In this document: positions 9,112-18,830 of the stretch, one piece after another
How the letters are laid out: each line of letters begins with the position of its first letter
Position numbering within the stretch: position 1 is the stretch's first letter
Source of the DNA: JAVJRN01 sp047635055
GTDB taxonomy: Bacteria > Bacteroidota > Bacteroidia > Cytophagales > Cyclobacteriaceae
DNA length: 64,000 nucleotides
Assembly (NCBI GenBank): GCA_047635055.1
Contig: JBLIIJ010000005.1
Location: forward strand, 1 to 64,000
Direction: 5' to 3'
Position numbers and translations under genes: made by a program
The notes under the pieces: generated by a model
Told to the model about the DNA's origin: nothing
Database searches by the model: none
What the model saw: the letters and a program-made list of their open reading frames with translations, nothing else

Positions 9112-10278
9112 ATGAGTAGTAGTTTAAAAATTATTTTTAGTTGGACGACAATTACGATGACATTATTATCGTGTAGCCAAGCTGGGCACCAGACAATTCT
9201 TCCAGGCGCCTATCAATTGGAAGAGTATATTCCTTTTTTGGAAGGCAAAAAGGTTGGCTTTTATGGTAATCATACTTCTTTGATTGAATCTACTCACACC
9301 ATAGATTCTCTTCTGGCACTTCAAATAAATATTACGACGGTATTCTCTCCAGAACATGGTATAAAGGGAAATGCAGCAGATGGAGAAATCATCGAATTAC
9401 AGGCGCATAACTATGATTTTGAACTTTTCTCCCTTTATGGGAAAACCAAAAAACCAACAACTTCACAGTTGGCCAATGTAGATATTTTACTGGTAGACAT
9501 TCAGGATGTAGGCGTGCGCTTTTATACTTACAGCGCTACACTAACCTATCTGATGGACAAGTGTGCCATAATGGGCATACCAGTAATGATATTAGATCGG
9601 CCAAATCCAAATGGCAGTTATGTCGATGGTCCCGTGCTGGATGATTGCTGTCATTCTATTGTCGGAATGCATCCAATACCTGTGGTTTACGGCATGACGC
9701 TCGGCGAACTTGCTTGGATGATAAACGACGAACTATGGCTTGAGTCAAAGAAAAAAGTTGAACTGATAATTATTCCCATTAAAAAATGGACGCATAATTC
9801 ACGCTATTCACTTCCTGTAAGACCATCTCCTAATTTGCCTAACGATCTGTCGGTGGCTCTTTACCCAAGCTTGGCTTTGTTCGAAGGCTCACAAGTTTCC
9901 TTAGGAAGAGGTACAGACTCCCAATTTCAGATCGTTGGCCATCCATTAATTGCAGATTCGGCATTCCATTTCACACCTATGCCAAACCAAGGCTCCAAGT
10001 ATCCTAAACTTGAAGGAGAAAAATGTTTCGGGGAATCATTTACGGGGAATCAACCGGTTTACAAATTTGACATCTCCATATTCATAAAATATTACACACT
10101 CCTTCGATCAACCTTAGGAGATGATTTTTTTAAACCCTATTTATCTAACTTAATCGGTAACTCAAACTTCGAAGAACAGCTCAAACAACAATTACCAGAA
10201 TCTGACATCAGACAATCTTGGGAGCCTCAACTTACCAAATTCAAAATACTCAGACAGAAATATTTGCTCTATCCGTAA
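9112..10278 (+). CDS. NamZ-like exo-beta-N-acetylmuramidase (DUF1343), lipoprotein
   Basis: A 388-residue protein of the DUF1343/YbbC family, whose Bacillus and Tannerella members (NamZ) cleave terminal MurNAc from peptidoglycan fragments. The N-terminal segment ends in a lipobox-like LLSCSQ at residues 19-23, so it is probably a periplasmic lipoprotein. Family motifs visible are GKKVGFYGNHTSL, TTVFSPEHGIKGNAADGE, the DILLVDIQDVGVRFYTYSATL segment, and DRPNPNGSYVDGPVLD. Its location and family suggest cell-wall turnover or muropeptide recycling. It appears monocistronic, 49 bp before fmt, which seems to have its own promoter. Confidence 0.87.
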   Translation: MSSSLKIIFSWTTITMTLLSCSQAGHQTILPGAYQLEEYIPFLEGKKVGFYGNHTSLIESTHTIDSLLALQINITTVFSPEHGIKGNAADGEIIELQAHNYDFELFSLYGKTKKPTTSQLANVDILLVDIQDVGVRFYTYSATLTYLMDKCAIMGIPVMILDRPNPNGSYVDGPVLDDCCHSIVGMHPIPVVYGMTLGELAWMINDELWLESKKKVELIIIPIKKWTHNSRYSLPVRPSPNLPNDLSVALYPSLALFEGSQVSLGRGTDSQFQIVGHPLIADSAFHFTPMPNQGSKYPKLEGEKCFGESFTGNQPVYKFDISIFIKYYTLLRSTLGDDFFKPYLSNLIGNSNFEEQLKQQLPESDIRQSWEPQLTKFKILRQKYLLYP

Positions 10279-10309
10279 GTCTCAAAGATCAAGTTAGCTA
10301 TCCATTGTT

Positions 10310-10317
10310 TAGATTTG
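10310..10317 (+). promoter_or_regulatory. -7 box of fmt promoter
   Basis: TAGATTTG matches TAnnTTTG exactly and lies 10 bp before the fmt ATG, implying a very short 5' leader. No strong TTTG was seen at the -33 position. Confidence 0.45.
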
Positions 10318-10327
10318 CAGTAGTATT

Positions 10328-11272
10328 ATGGACAAGAAAAAACTCAAAGTTGTATTTATGGGTACGCCCGAATTTGCTGTTGCAAGTTTGAAAGCATTGG
10401 TAGAAAACGATTTTAACATCGTAGGTGTGATTACTGCTCCAGATAAACCAAAAGGACGAGGAAAACAACTAGGAGTCTCTGCAGTCAAAGAATACGCACT
10501 TACGCAAAGCTTGAATATTCTTCAACCCTCCAATCTTAAAGATCCTGTTTTTCTTGACGAATTGAAGGCTCTGGACACACAAGTGCAAATTATTGTCGCA
10601 TTTCGCATGCTTCCTGAAGTTGTTTGGAATATGCCTCCCATGGGCTCATTCAACTTACATGGCTCCCTGTTGCCTGATTATCGCGGCGCAGCGCCAATAA
10701 ACTGGGCGATAATAAATGGAGAAAAGAAAACAGGTGTTACTACATTTCAATTAAAGCACGAAATCGATACTGGAAATATTCTCTTTCAAGCAGAAGAACC
10801 AATATCTCAAGAAGATACCGTAGGTGATGTCTATATAAGGCTGATGCAAAAAGGTGCTGATTTGGTTGTAGAGACAGCCAAAGCTTTACTTAATGGTGAG
10901 ATCAGCCTTAAACCACAAAATATTGTAGGTCAGCCAAAACATGCACCTAAAATTTACAAGGAAGATTGTGAAATAAATTGGAATAATTCTTCGACGGATA
11001 TTCACAATTTTATTCGTGGGTTGAGTCCCTACCCCGCAGCATGGACTAAAATAATTAACAAAACGTTGAAAGTTTTTTCTGTTGAAAAAACGGAATATGA
11101 GCTAGCTATACCGATTGGTCACTTTCATATTCGCGAGAAAAAAGAATTATTGATCAAAACTTCAGATAGCGTCTTGAAGATTAAAGATTTGCAGTTTGAA
11201 GGAAAAAGAAGAATGGCTGCTGATGACTTTTTACGTGGGTTTCAGGTTGATAACCCAAATGACTTTGAATAA
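10328..11272 (+). CDS. fmt: Methionyl-tRNA formyltransferase
   Basis: Formylates initiator Met-tRNA using 10-formyl-THF. At 314 residues it has the standard length. Motifs: KVVFMGTPEFAVASLKAL at the N-terminus, the catalytic-site region FNLHGSLLPDYRGAAPINWAIINGEKKTGVTTF (about residues 107-140, with catalytic Asn, His and later Asp), and a C-terminal OB-like domain beginning IHNFIRGLSPYPAAWT. It is followed after 9 bp by folA, so the two folate-linked genes probably form an operon that may continue into the small membrane protein and SDR genes. Confidence 0.96.
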   Translation: MDKKKLKVVFMGTPEFAVASLKALVENDFNIVGVITAPDKPKGRGKQLGVSAVKEYALTQSLNILQPSNLKDPVFLDELKALDTQVQIIVAFRMLPEVVWNMPPMGSFNLHGSLLPDYRGAAPINWAIINGEKKTGVTTFQLKHEIDTGNILFQAEEPISQEDTVGDVYIRLMQKGADLVVETAKALLNGEISLKPQNIVGQPKHAPKIYKEDCEINWNNSSTDIHNFIRGLSPYPAAWTKIINKTLKVFSVEKTEYELAIPIGHFHIREKKELLIKTSDSVLKIKDLQFEGKRRMAADDFLRGFQVDNPNDFE

Positions 11273-11281
11273 TAGAATTCT

Positions 11282-11782
11282 ATGAAAATATCAATGATTG
11301 CCGCAATGGGCACCAATAGAGTCATTGGGAAAAATAATGGTATCCCATGGCATTTGCCTGATGACTTTAACTATTTCAAAACAACTACCAATGGACACCA
11401 TGTCATCATGGGTAGAAAGAACTTTGAATCTCTACCAAAACGGTTTAGGCCTCTGCCTAATAGACCTAACCTTGTTATCACTCGAAATGAAAGTTACTCG
11501 GAAGAAGGCATAGAAATATTTTACAGTTTACCAACAGCGCTGGATTTTTCAAAGCAACATGAAGAAGCGGAAGCTTTTATCATTGGTGGCGGGGAGATCT
11601 ATGAAATGGGTTTAGATTTTTGCGATAGGATTTATCTTACGGAAATTGATGCGGCCTTCGAAGGAGATACGTATTTTCCAGAATTTGACAAATCACAGTA
11701 TTCAGAGACTTCACGAATACATCACAGTATTGATGCGCGACACAAGTTTGCTTTCGATTTTGTAATATATGATAAAAAGTAA
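11282..11782 (+). CDS. folA: Dihydrofolate reductase
   Basis: NADPH-dependent reduction of dihydrofolate. It is a 166-residue single-domain enzyme with ISMIAAMGTNRVIGKNNGIPWHLPDDFNYFK at the N-terminus, containing the Met20-loop GIPWHLPDD with the catalytic acid, then VIMGRKNFESL, RPNLVITRN and AFIIGGGEIYEMGL. The tight spacing after fmt (9 bp) and the shared folate pathway support cotranscription. Nothing suggests an acquired trimethoprim-resistance variant. Confidence 0.96.
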   Translation: MKISMIAAMGTNRVIGKNNGIPWHLPDDFNYFKTTTNGHHVIMGRKNFESLPKRFRPLPNRPNLVITRNESYSEEGIEIFYSLPTALDFSKQHEEAEAFIIGGGEIYEMGLDFCDRIYLTEIDAAFEGDTYFPEFDKSQYSETSRIHHSIDARHKFAFDFVIYDKK

Positions 11783-11785
11783 AAC

Positions 11786-12172
11786 ATGGATACCCACCGA
11801 AGATTACTGAGCATACTGCATATCCTATACGGCACTGGCACGCTCGTCATTTTTTTGTTTGTCTCGACAATATTCAATTCTATACTTCCATTTATTGAAG
11901 ATGAAATACCTAAGGATAATGGCGGCATTATCGCTTTCTCTTTAATTTTTTCAATCATCCGTATATTTTTATTAATAATTGCTGTGACAGTACCTATTCC
12001 TTCAATTGTGGGCGGAATCGCTTTAATCAATGGAAAAAAATGGGGGTTAATTCCATTACTAGTCTCAGGATGTGTGTCTTTGCTTAGCTTTCCAGTAGGA
12101 ACTGGACTTGGCGTATACACCATTTGGGGTTATTTAGAACTGAACAAAACAAACCCTAATGACGAAAATTAA
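11786..12172 (+). CDS. Small integral membrane protein of unknown function
   Basis: A 128-residue protein with three or four hydrophobic stretches: ILYGTGTLVIFLFVSTIF, GIIAFSLIFSIIRIFLLIIAVTVPIPSIVGGIALI, and WGLIPLLVSGCVSLLSFPVGTGLGVYTIWGYL. I do not recognise a characterised family; the final G-x-Y-x-I-W-x-Y-x-E motif is common in small Bacteroidota membrane proteins. It begins 3 bp after folA and overlaps the next gene (SDR) by 14 bp, so translation is coupled and it is very likely expressed. Function cannot be inferred beyond membrane location. Confidence 0.6.
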   Translation: MDTHRRLLSILHILYGTGTLVIFLFVSTIFNSILPFIEDEIPKDNGGIIAFSLIFSIIRIFLLIIAVTVPIPSIVGGIALINGKKWGLIPLLVSGCVSLLSFPVGTGLGVYTIWGYLELNKTNPNDEN

Positions 12173-12956
12173 AAATAGTGTCATTCTTCTTACAGGTGCA
12201 TCATCAGGAATTGGTGAGGCATTGGCCTATCCACTTGCAGCAACTGGGGCTAAAGTAATTTTAGCAGCCAGAAGAAAAGACGAATTAGAAAGAGTCAAAG
12301 GCAATTGTAAAAATCAAAATAATGTAAAAATACTCCTGCTAGATCTGTCCAAGGCTGACGAAATAGCGGCGAAAGGAAAAGAAGCAGAGGCTTTATTTGG
12401 ACAAGTCGACATACTCATTAATTGTGGTGGAATAAGCCAAAGGGATAAAGCGCTGAATACAGGAATTGAAGTGGATCGGCAATTAATGGAAGTTAATTAT
12501 TTTGGTACAATTGCCTTATCTAAAGCTTTACTCCCAAGCATGATTACTAGAAAAAAAGGTCATCACGTGATTGTAACCTCAGCAACAGGTATTATCAGTA
12601 CGCCTCTTCGCTCTTCTTATGCTGCCTCCAAGCATGCTTTACATGGATTTTATGATGCCTTGCGTGCGGAATTATTTAAGGAAAACATTCAGGTCACCAT
12701 GATTTTACCGGGTTATGTCCGAACGCAAATAAGCGTCAATGCGTTATTGGGAGACGGCACTAAACAGAATACGATGGATCAAGCACAAGAAAATGGCCTG
12801 AGTCCAGAATCCTGCGCGAATCAAATCATCAAAGCCATTGAAAAAAATAAGGAAGAGGTTTATATTGGCGGCTTTAAGGAGGTCGCTGGAATTTATATGA
12901 AACGATTTCTACCAGGTATATTTTCAAAGATAGTCCGCAAAACAGCCGTTACTTAA
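12159..12956 (+). CDS. Short-chain dehydrogenase/reductase
   Basis: Rossmann-fold NAD(P)-dependent oxidoreductase of 265 residues. The cofactor motif is TGASSGIGEA (TGxxxGxG) at about residue 13, NCGG is in the NAG position at about residue 88, and the catalytic triad is Ser in VTSATGII, then YAASKHAL (YxxxK). The DGxxxE-like C-terminal extension and IxPGYVRTQIS resemble DHRS7-type SDRs. The Arg-rich segment AARRKDELERV after strand 2 suggests NADP preference. The substrate is unknown. It overlaps the preceding small membrane protein gene and is followed 8 bp later by the S8 peptidase. Confidence 0.88.
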   Translation: MTKIKNSVILLTGASSGIGEALAYPLAATGAKVILAARRKDELERVKGNCKNQNNVKILLLDLSKADEIAAKGKEAEALFGQVDILINCGGISQRDKALNTGIEVDRQLMEVNYFGTIALSKALLPSMITRKKGHHVIVTSATGIISTPLRSSYAASKHALHGFYDALRAELFKENIQVTMILPGYVRTQISVNALLGDGTKQNTMDQAQENGLSPESCANQIIKAIEKNKEEVYIGGFKEVAGIYMKRFLPGIFSKIVRKTAVT

Positions 12957-12964
12957 TTCGATAT

Positions 12965-15900
12965 ATGCGTTTTGTCCTCTTGTTCATTTTTCATCTCATT
13001 GTTTGTGTATCTGTTTTTGGCCAAAATAAGATAACGAACCAAATTGCCGTAAAATTTAAATCCCAAAATAACGAGCAGCAAAAAAAGAATCAAAATACCA
13101 TACAACCATCTGCTATCACAGTCTTTGTTGGAGTTAAAAAAATCTCCCTTTTGCATAAAATATCTGCAAATCAAAGAACCGATGGTCCTTCCATTCTCAC
13201 AGGGATACACATCATCCATTGTGACAATAAGCAAAGTGTTTTAGCTCTTTGTGAAAGACTGAATCTTTACAGTAATGTGGTCTACGCTGAGCCAATCTAC
13301 GAAGAAGAACTGCTATATATTCCTAATGATCCTGAAGCGCAACAAGGTGGAAGCCAAGAACATTTATCGGTCATAAAGGCATATGAAGCTTGGGATATCA
13401 ATCAAGGAAATCCTAATATGGTTATTGGCATTATTGATAGTGGGCTCGACCTTACCCATGAAGATATTAGCGCCAATATCTATATTAATGAAAACGAGAT
13501 CCCTGACAATAACTTCGATGACGATGAAAACGGATATGTCGATGATTATCAAGGTTATGATTTCGCCGACAATGATCCAGCCCCACAGGCTGAAACGAGT
13601 TTTCATGGAAATCGTGTTGGAGGAGTCGCTGGCGCTGTTACCGATAATGAAATTGGAATAGCTGGTACTGGTTTTAACACAAAAATAAGTCCTTTAAAAG
13701 CGTTCCAGACAACTTCAAATATCTCCAAAGGAAATTATGAAGCCATCATATATGCGGCTGACAATAATTATGATGTTATCAATCTTTCGTGGGGATCTGC
13801 TGGTGGTTTTAGTAGATTTAATCAAGATGTAATCAATTATGCCGCTTTAGAAAAAGACGTAGTAATTATTGCTGCAGCTGGTAATACACCGGAGGAACTA
13901 GATTTTTACCCTGCTAGTTACGATAATGTGCTGTCCGTAAGTTCCACCAATTTAGATGATAGCAAAGCTAGTTTTGCAACATTTAGCACTAATGTAGACC
14001 TAGTGGCTCCCGGCAACCAAATATACAGTTCCTTCAAAGACAATGAATACGCCCGTGATAATGGCACGTCTTACAGCGCACCAATGGTTGCTGGTGCTGC
14101 CGCACTTGTCCGTGCTCAGTATCCAGAATTATCAGCCCTTCAAGTGATGGAACTGATTAGAGTAAATACGGATGAAATTTATGACTTACCAGCCAACATC
14201 TCCTATTTTGAAAAACTGGGAAGTGGAAGACTAAACATGGAAAAAGCCCTCCTAAAAGATAAAAATAAATCACTTCGAATTACCGAACATTCACCTTCTG
14301 GCTCTTTTGCTGGTTTTACTTTTTATGATGACTCTATCGCCTTGAATCTAACTTTACATAATTATTTGGGCTCTTTAAAAAATGCCAACTTGGCTATTAG
14401 TAGCCAATCTAGTTATGTCACCATTTTAAAATCCAATATTCAATTGGGAAGCGTTTCGGCTAATACAAAAACCAACAACTTTGATCAGCTTTTATATGTG
14501 TCGGAGGATACACCTCCGGGTGAAGAAATTACCATTCGTATTGGTGTAAACGATGATAATTACCTGGATTATCAATATCTCCATTTCACAACGCAAGGTG
14601 ATTATCTGGCTAATGTGGATGGTGACTTTTTCATAACCATTGCTGGAAATGGTAATCTTGGCTATGCCGAAGATGGTTATATAAACGGCAGTGGAGTTGT
14701 TTGGAAAGGTCAAAAACTGGCAGATAATATAGGATTGGCAGCATCCGCCAATGGCCGTATTTCTGATAATTGGCCATTGGAGAAAGGTGGAATTATTAGA
14801 TCACGAGACTTCTTCGTTGAGCAATTTGTCAAATTACAAAAACAACCACAAGCCGATTTCAATTCCGTTTCTATATATAATGATGGAACTGCAAATAAGC
14901 CTCTGGGTGTCACCATCGAACAGAATACCTATGCCTTTGATAGTACCATCTTGGGAAATGGAATGATTCTTCAAAGCAGGTTAATTAATACTTCCTCAGA
15001 CACCTTGAAAGATTTGAAACTGGGCCTTTTCGTGAATTGGGATCTGGAAAATCACGAAGAGAACCAAAGTTATTATGACCAAGGTGTTTTAATTTCTCAA
15101 AATAGTTCGAAAACGCTATTTACAGGAATTAAAGTACTTGATGAAAATGATCCGGTCAGGCAAGCAATAGATATTGATAATTTCGATAGCAACTCACTTG
15201 ACATTTCGCTAGTGTACAATGATTCACTAAAAATTGCTCTTTTACAAGAATCGCGATTTGATAGTGCTGGATTCATGAATAAAGGAAATGATGTATTGAA
15301 TATTCTTGGAACACGGGGCAACACACTGTTGGCTTCAGAGACCATAAAAAAGGCATTCATTTTAGCCGCTGCGTCTACTCTTGATTCATTATTTCTTACT
15401 ATCTCAACATTAGAGGAACGATACGAGCAAATATTAAATCAACCTCCTTTGTTAGCCAAGTTTATTTCTTGTGAAGGCGCCCAACAAGTTATCGTCCCAG
15501 AGTCTGGTTTTAATTTTAGGTTTTATAAAGACCCATTTGGTCAAAATTTTATCACAGAAAATGACTCTATAACTATTTCAGGTGTAAGTGGCGATTCCTC
15601 CATTTATGTACAAAAAGTGGGGGATTCTTATCTTTCAGATTTTCAAAGAATTGATATTCAACTAAACGCCAAAGTAAGCGACTTTATCATGTCAACGGAT
15701 ACTTTATATCTTGATGATCCGCAAAAGAACTTGGTGACATTTGTCGATGCTAGTTTCAACCCAATAACTTGGTTATGGGATTTTGGAAACGGCACAAAAG
15801 CATCTATTCAAAATCCGACAATCGTCTACGATACACCTGGGCTTTACCAAATCAGTCTTTCAGTAGAAAATGAAGTCGGCTGCATTGATACCGAAATTCA

Positions 15901-17131
15901 GCAGCTTTTGGTGGTCAACAGGCCAGCTCCAGCCTTGTTTGATATTCAACTTGTTTGTAAAGGCGAAAACCTGTTACTCAGTAACGCAAGCAAGGATACC
16001 TTGAGAATTTACCAAAATGAAAATGACCGCATTGCTTATGCTGAGTCCACTCTACTCTCCATTACCAACATAGAAAATGATACATCCATATATGTTTCAA
16101 GAATAGAAAATGGTTTTGAAAGTTTGAAAAGCAAGGTAGCCGTTCGAGTTTCACGAGTTGAGGCGGACTTCACTTACCAACCAGACCTTGATCAAGAAAA
16201 TACTTCGATACTTTTAATAAACAGTTCAACGGCTGATTCCATTCAATGGAACATCGATAATATTTTCTATTATACCGATTCATTATCAATTCCTGTTACC
16301 TCAGCATTACTCGTTGTTAAATTGGAGGTATTTGATTCCTTGACATGCTATGATTCTAAGACACAGGAGATTATTTTTTCTAAATCCGCCATACCTCAAA
16401 TTAGTTTTAATCAGCCTTGCCTTGGGGAAGACCTAACATTAAAGCCTCAGAACGGAACATATTTCGGATTATACAATGATGAAGCACTACAATCACTCGT
16501 TTCAAAGGGACAGCAATTTGAGCTACCAAACGTCTCAGATACTTCTGCTTTTTATATTGTGGGTTTGGATAGCATCACTCCAAGCGATCCAATAGTGATT
16601 CTTGTCGAACCAATTTTATTCGAACCTCATATTCTTGTTTCCCCTCCAATACTCTATTTATCAGAATCAAAAAGAATAAACCTTGAAACAATGAATCGTG
16701 AAATCAATGAATGGAATTGGTATTTGAACAATTCACTCATCGAAACCGCTCCTAACCCTATTATATTTTTTGATTCCGTAAGTCTTTATCAAATAGTTCT
16801 GAATACTTTTTCCGTTGATGGTTGCTTTAGCTCGGATACTCTTAATTATAGCGTTCAACAAAAAAGACCGGTGATACTCGGTGTAGATAATCAAAAACAT
16901 TTTAAGCTCTACCCTAACCCTGTGATAGATGAGTTAACCGTCCAGTCCGAAATATCATTTCATAAGATTCGTCTTTCCTCCTTAACTGGTAAAAAATTAA
17001 TAACACAAGACTGTAATAGCTGTCATATTCATGTTTTAAATATTGAAAGTATTGATTCAGGGATTTATTTTTTATCTTTATTTACAAAAAATGGTATTAT
17101 AACCCAGAAACTGTATAAAAAAGTTAAATGA
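12965..17131 (+). CDS. Subtilisin-like serine protease with PKD domain and T9SS sorting domain
   Basis: A secreted 1388-residue S8 peptidase. It has a signal peptide (residues 1-20, ending VSVFGQ), an I9-like propeptide region, and a catalytic domain with Asp158 (IIDSGLD), His214 (FHGNRVGG) and Ser369 (NGTSYSAP). Long beta-rich regions follow, including a PKD domain near residues 920-975 (WLWDFGNGTKAS ... GLYQISLSVEN). The C-terminus (KLYPNPVIDELTV ... IDSGIYFLSLFTKNG) is a type IX secretion sorting domain, so the mature enzyme is likely exported across the outer membrane and released or anchored. It overlaps the next gene by 4 bp. A possible role is extracellular protein degradation; no specific substrate is implied. 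Confidence 0.92.
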   Translation: MRFVLLFIFHLIVCVSVFGQNKITNQIAVKFKSQNNEQQKKNQNTIQPSAITVFVGVKKISLLHKISANQRTDGPSILTGIHIIHCDNKQSVLALCERLNLYSNVVYAEPIYEEELLYIPNDPEAQQGGSQEHLSVIKAYEAWDINQGNPNMVIGIIDSGLDLTHEDISANIYINENEIPDNNFDDDENGYVDDYQGYDFADNDPAPQAETSFHGNRVGGVAGAVTDNEIGIAGTGFNTKISPLKAFQTTSNISKGNYEAIIYAADNNYDVINLSWGSAGGFSRFNQDVINYAALEKDVVIIAAAGNTPEELDFYPASYDNVLSVSSTNLDDSKASFATFSTNVDLVAPGNQIYSSFKDNEYARDNGTSYSAPMVAGAAALVRAQYPELSALQVMELIRVNTDEIYDLPANISYFEKLGSGRLNMEKALLKDKNKSLRITEHSPSGSFAGFTFYDDSIALNLTLHNYLGSLKNANLAISSQSSYVTILKSNIQLGSVSANTKTNNFDQLLYVSEDTPPGEEITIRIGVNDDNYLDYQYLHFTTQGDYLANVDGDFFITIAGNGNLGYAEDGYINGSGVVWKGQKLADNIGLAASANGRISDNWPLEKGGIIRSRDFFVEQFVKLQKQPQADFNSVSIYNDGTANKPLGVTIEQNTYAFDSTILGNGMILQSRLINTSSDTLKDLKLGLFVNWDLENHEENQSYYDQGVLISQNSSKTLFTGIKVLDENDPVRQAIDIDNFDSNSLDISLVYNDSLKIALLQESRFDSAGFMNKGNDVLNILGTRGNTLLASETIKKAFILAAASTLDSLFLTISTLEERYEQILNQPPLLAKFISCEGAQQVIVPESGFNFRFYKDPFGQNFITENDSITISGVSGDSSIYVQKVGDSYLSDFQRIDIQLNAKVSDFIMSTDTLYLDDPQKNLVTFVDASFNPITWLWDFGNGTKASIQNPTIVYDTPGLYQISLSVENEVGCIDTEIQQLLVVNRPAPALFDIQLVCKGENLLLSNASKDTLRIYQNENDRIAYAESTLLSITNIENDTSIYVSRIENGFESLKSKVAVRVSRVEADFTYQPDLDQENTSILLINSSTADSIQWNIDNIFYYTDSLSIPVTSALLVVKLEVFDSLTCYDSKTQEIIFSKSAIPQISFNQPCLGEDLTLKPQNGTYFGLYNDEALQSLVSKGQQFELPNVSDTSAFYIVGLDSITPSDPIVILVEPILFEPHILVSPPILYLSESKRINLETMNREINEWNWYLNNSLIETAPNPIIFFDSVSLYQIVLNTFSVDGCFSSDTLNYSVQQKRPVILGVDNQKHFKLYPNPVIDELTVQSEISFHKIRLSSLTGKKLITQDCNSCHIHVLNIESIDSGIYFLSLFTKNGIITQKLYKKVK

Positions 17132-18159
17132 TCCTCGGAATAACAATTGGTTTTCTCGCATTAATAGTATCGATTACTTTAATCGTCGGATATTGTTTAA
17201 GTGCACCCGGATATTCTGGAAAAAAAACTGATCATTTCAATGGAGAACATTTTTTTACACCAAGAGGTAAACCGGGGAAAGGTGGAAAACATCTTTTTGA
17301 GTGGTTTATAACACGCAAAAAAGGGAAATGGTCAGAAAACTATGAGACATTTCAAGGACCAGCTCCTACTTCAATAATCCACGAAGGCCTTGAGATTACT
17401 TTTATAAATCATAGTACTTTTCTCATTCAAACTGATAGTCTAAATATATTGACTGATCCTGTTTGGAGTAAAAGAGTAAGCCCTTTTTCATTTATGGGAC
17501 CCAAACGAATGAGACCACCAGGGATTCGTTTTGATGACTTACCTAATATTGATATCGTACTATTAAGTCACAACCATTATGATCATTTAGATATACCTAC
17601 ATTAAAAAAATTACATCATAAATTTAATCCGCTTATTATCACCAGTTTAGGGATCGGAAAATATCTACAAAAACAAGGGATCAGTTCGTTTAAAGAGCTT
17701 GATTGGTGGGATAAAATAAATATAGGTATCGAAGTGACCTCCGTCCCTGCACAACACTTCAGTAGTCGCGGCATTTTTGATCGAGACAAAACATTATGGT
17801 CCGGGTTTACGCTAAAAACTTCTGCCCACAAACTATATTTTGCAGGGGATTCCGGTTGGGGCGATTTTTTCAAACAAATTGGAGAAAAAGAGGGTCCATT
17901 CGATATCTCGCTTATTCCCATTGGCGCCTTTCAACCGCACTGGTTCATGCACCCTATCCATGTAAGCCCATTTGAAGCGATAGACGTGCACAGAGCTGTT
18001 AAAAGTAAATTGAGCCTGGCCATGCATTTTGGCACCTTTCCTTTGGCAGATGATGCTCAAGGAGAAGCTGAAAGTGAGTTAGACCGAGCCATCACCAAAA
18101 GGGGTTTAGAAGCGGGGAAATTTATTATTCCCGAAGAAGGTGTTGTCTTGAAATTTTGA
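17128..18159 (+). CDS. MBL-fold metallo-hydrolase (NAPE-PLD/UlaG-like), membrane-anchored
   Basis: A 343-residue metallo-beta-lactamase-fold protein with an N-terminal helix (TIGFLALIVSITLIVGYCL) that should anchor it to the inner membrane. The metal motif HNHYDHLD is at about residues 150-157, the second site is FAGDSGWGDF, and later ligands are AMHFGTF. The layout (FITRKKGKWSE ... FINHSTFLIQTDSLNILTDPVW) matches the NAPE-PLD/RomA/UlaG-type hydrolases, which act on phosphodiesters or lactones; the substrate here is unknown. The ATGA overlap with the protease suggests translational coupling. It converges with the EF-hand gene, with only 3 bp between stops. Confidence 0.85.
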   Translation: MILGITIGFLALIVSITLIVGYCLSAPGYSGKKTDHFNGEHFFTPRGKPGKGGKHLFEWFITRKKGKWSENYETFQGPAPTSIIHEGLEITFINHSTFLIQTDSLNILTDPVWSKRVSPFSFMGPKRMRPPGIRFDDLPNIDIVLLSHNHYDHLDIPTLKKLHHKFNPLIITSLGIGKYLQKQGISSFKELDWWDKINIGIEVTSVPAQHFSSRGIFDRDKTLWSGFTLKTSAHKLYFAGDSGWGDFFKQIGEKEGPFDISLIPIGAFQPHWFMHPIHVSPFEAIDVHRAVKSKLSLAMHFGTFPLADDAQGEAESELDRAITKRGLEAGKFIIPEEGVVLKF

Positions 18160-18162
18160 TCT

Positions 18163-18729
18163 TTACCATCGCTCTCTTTCCTCCCAAAAACCAAAAATCC
18201 AGTTGCCATGAGCTTTAGGATCATCACTTCTAAAAAACTCTCTAAAAGCGTTCAACAACTCCTCATGACTAAGCATCCCATCACCATTCCTATCCAGTTT
18301 TGTAAAGGCTTTCGCAGAATACTTGATATCTATTCGATAAGCCATAAAAAAATCGGTAAACTCATCTACTGATAAATATCCGTCTTTATCTTCATCAAAA
18401 ACATTCAGAATATCACGGACAAAATTATCAACATGTGTCTCATATAGTGATTCAGAGCCATTCACAATATTCGCATCGGCAAACTGAATCCATTCTTCCA
18501 GAGAAGCATGATCTGAGTATTGACCAGCAAATCCCTTGAAATCAGACCATGATTTACTGCATTGTGCCAACAGCAGATCATACTCCGCAGAGTCCTCTGA
18601 TAAAACCCATAGTGTGGCGAGGTTTTCCCCTATGGCGATAAAGTCTTTTCTCTCTAAAACACCATCACCATTAAAGTCTAACACGTTATAATAATGAGAA
18701 AGCTTGGTTCTTTGCAGTTCTGATATCAT
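18163..18729 (-). CDS. EF-hand calcium-binding protein
   Basis: A 188-residue soluble protein with three readable EF-hand loops: DFNGDGVLERKD near residue 18, DEDKDGYLSVDE near residue 115 and DRNGDGMLSHEE near residue 149. A degenerate fourth may exist around residue 70. Each has Asp at positions 1, 3 and 5 and Glu or Asp at 12, so calcium binding is likely. The overall plan resembles bacterial calerythrin and sarcoplasmic calcium-binding proteins. There is no signal peptide, so it is probably a cytoplasmic calcium buffer or sensor. It is a single-gene unit. Confidence 0.88.
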   Translation of the reverse strand: MISELQRTKLSHYYNVLDFNGDGVLERKDFIAIGENLATLWVLSEDSAEYDLLLAQCSKSWSDFKGFAGQYSDHASLEEWIQFADANIVNGSESLYETHVDNFVRDILNVFDEDKDGYLSVDEFTDFFMAYRIDIKYSAKAFTKLDRNGDGMLSHEELLNAFREFFRSDDPKAHGNWIFGFWEERERW

Positions 18730-18830
18730 ATCTTCATCAATTCGAAAACTTATTCTGTAAAAAAGGTCTTAGAATATTTAGATTGCAACGCAATCAAAAT
18801 ATATATTGTAAAAATATACAAGTTTCTAAG

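Noticed and set aside
18783..18830. N-terminal 16-residue extension of CinA from a TTG
   Set aside because: CinA proteins start at the equivalent of the ATG at 18831; the extension has no conserved character.
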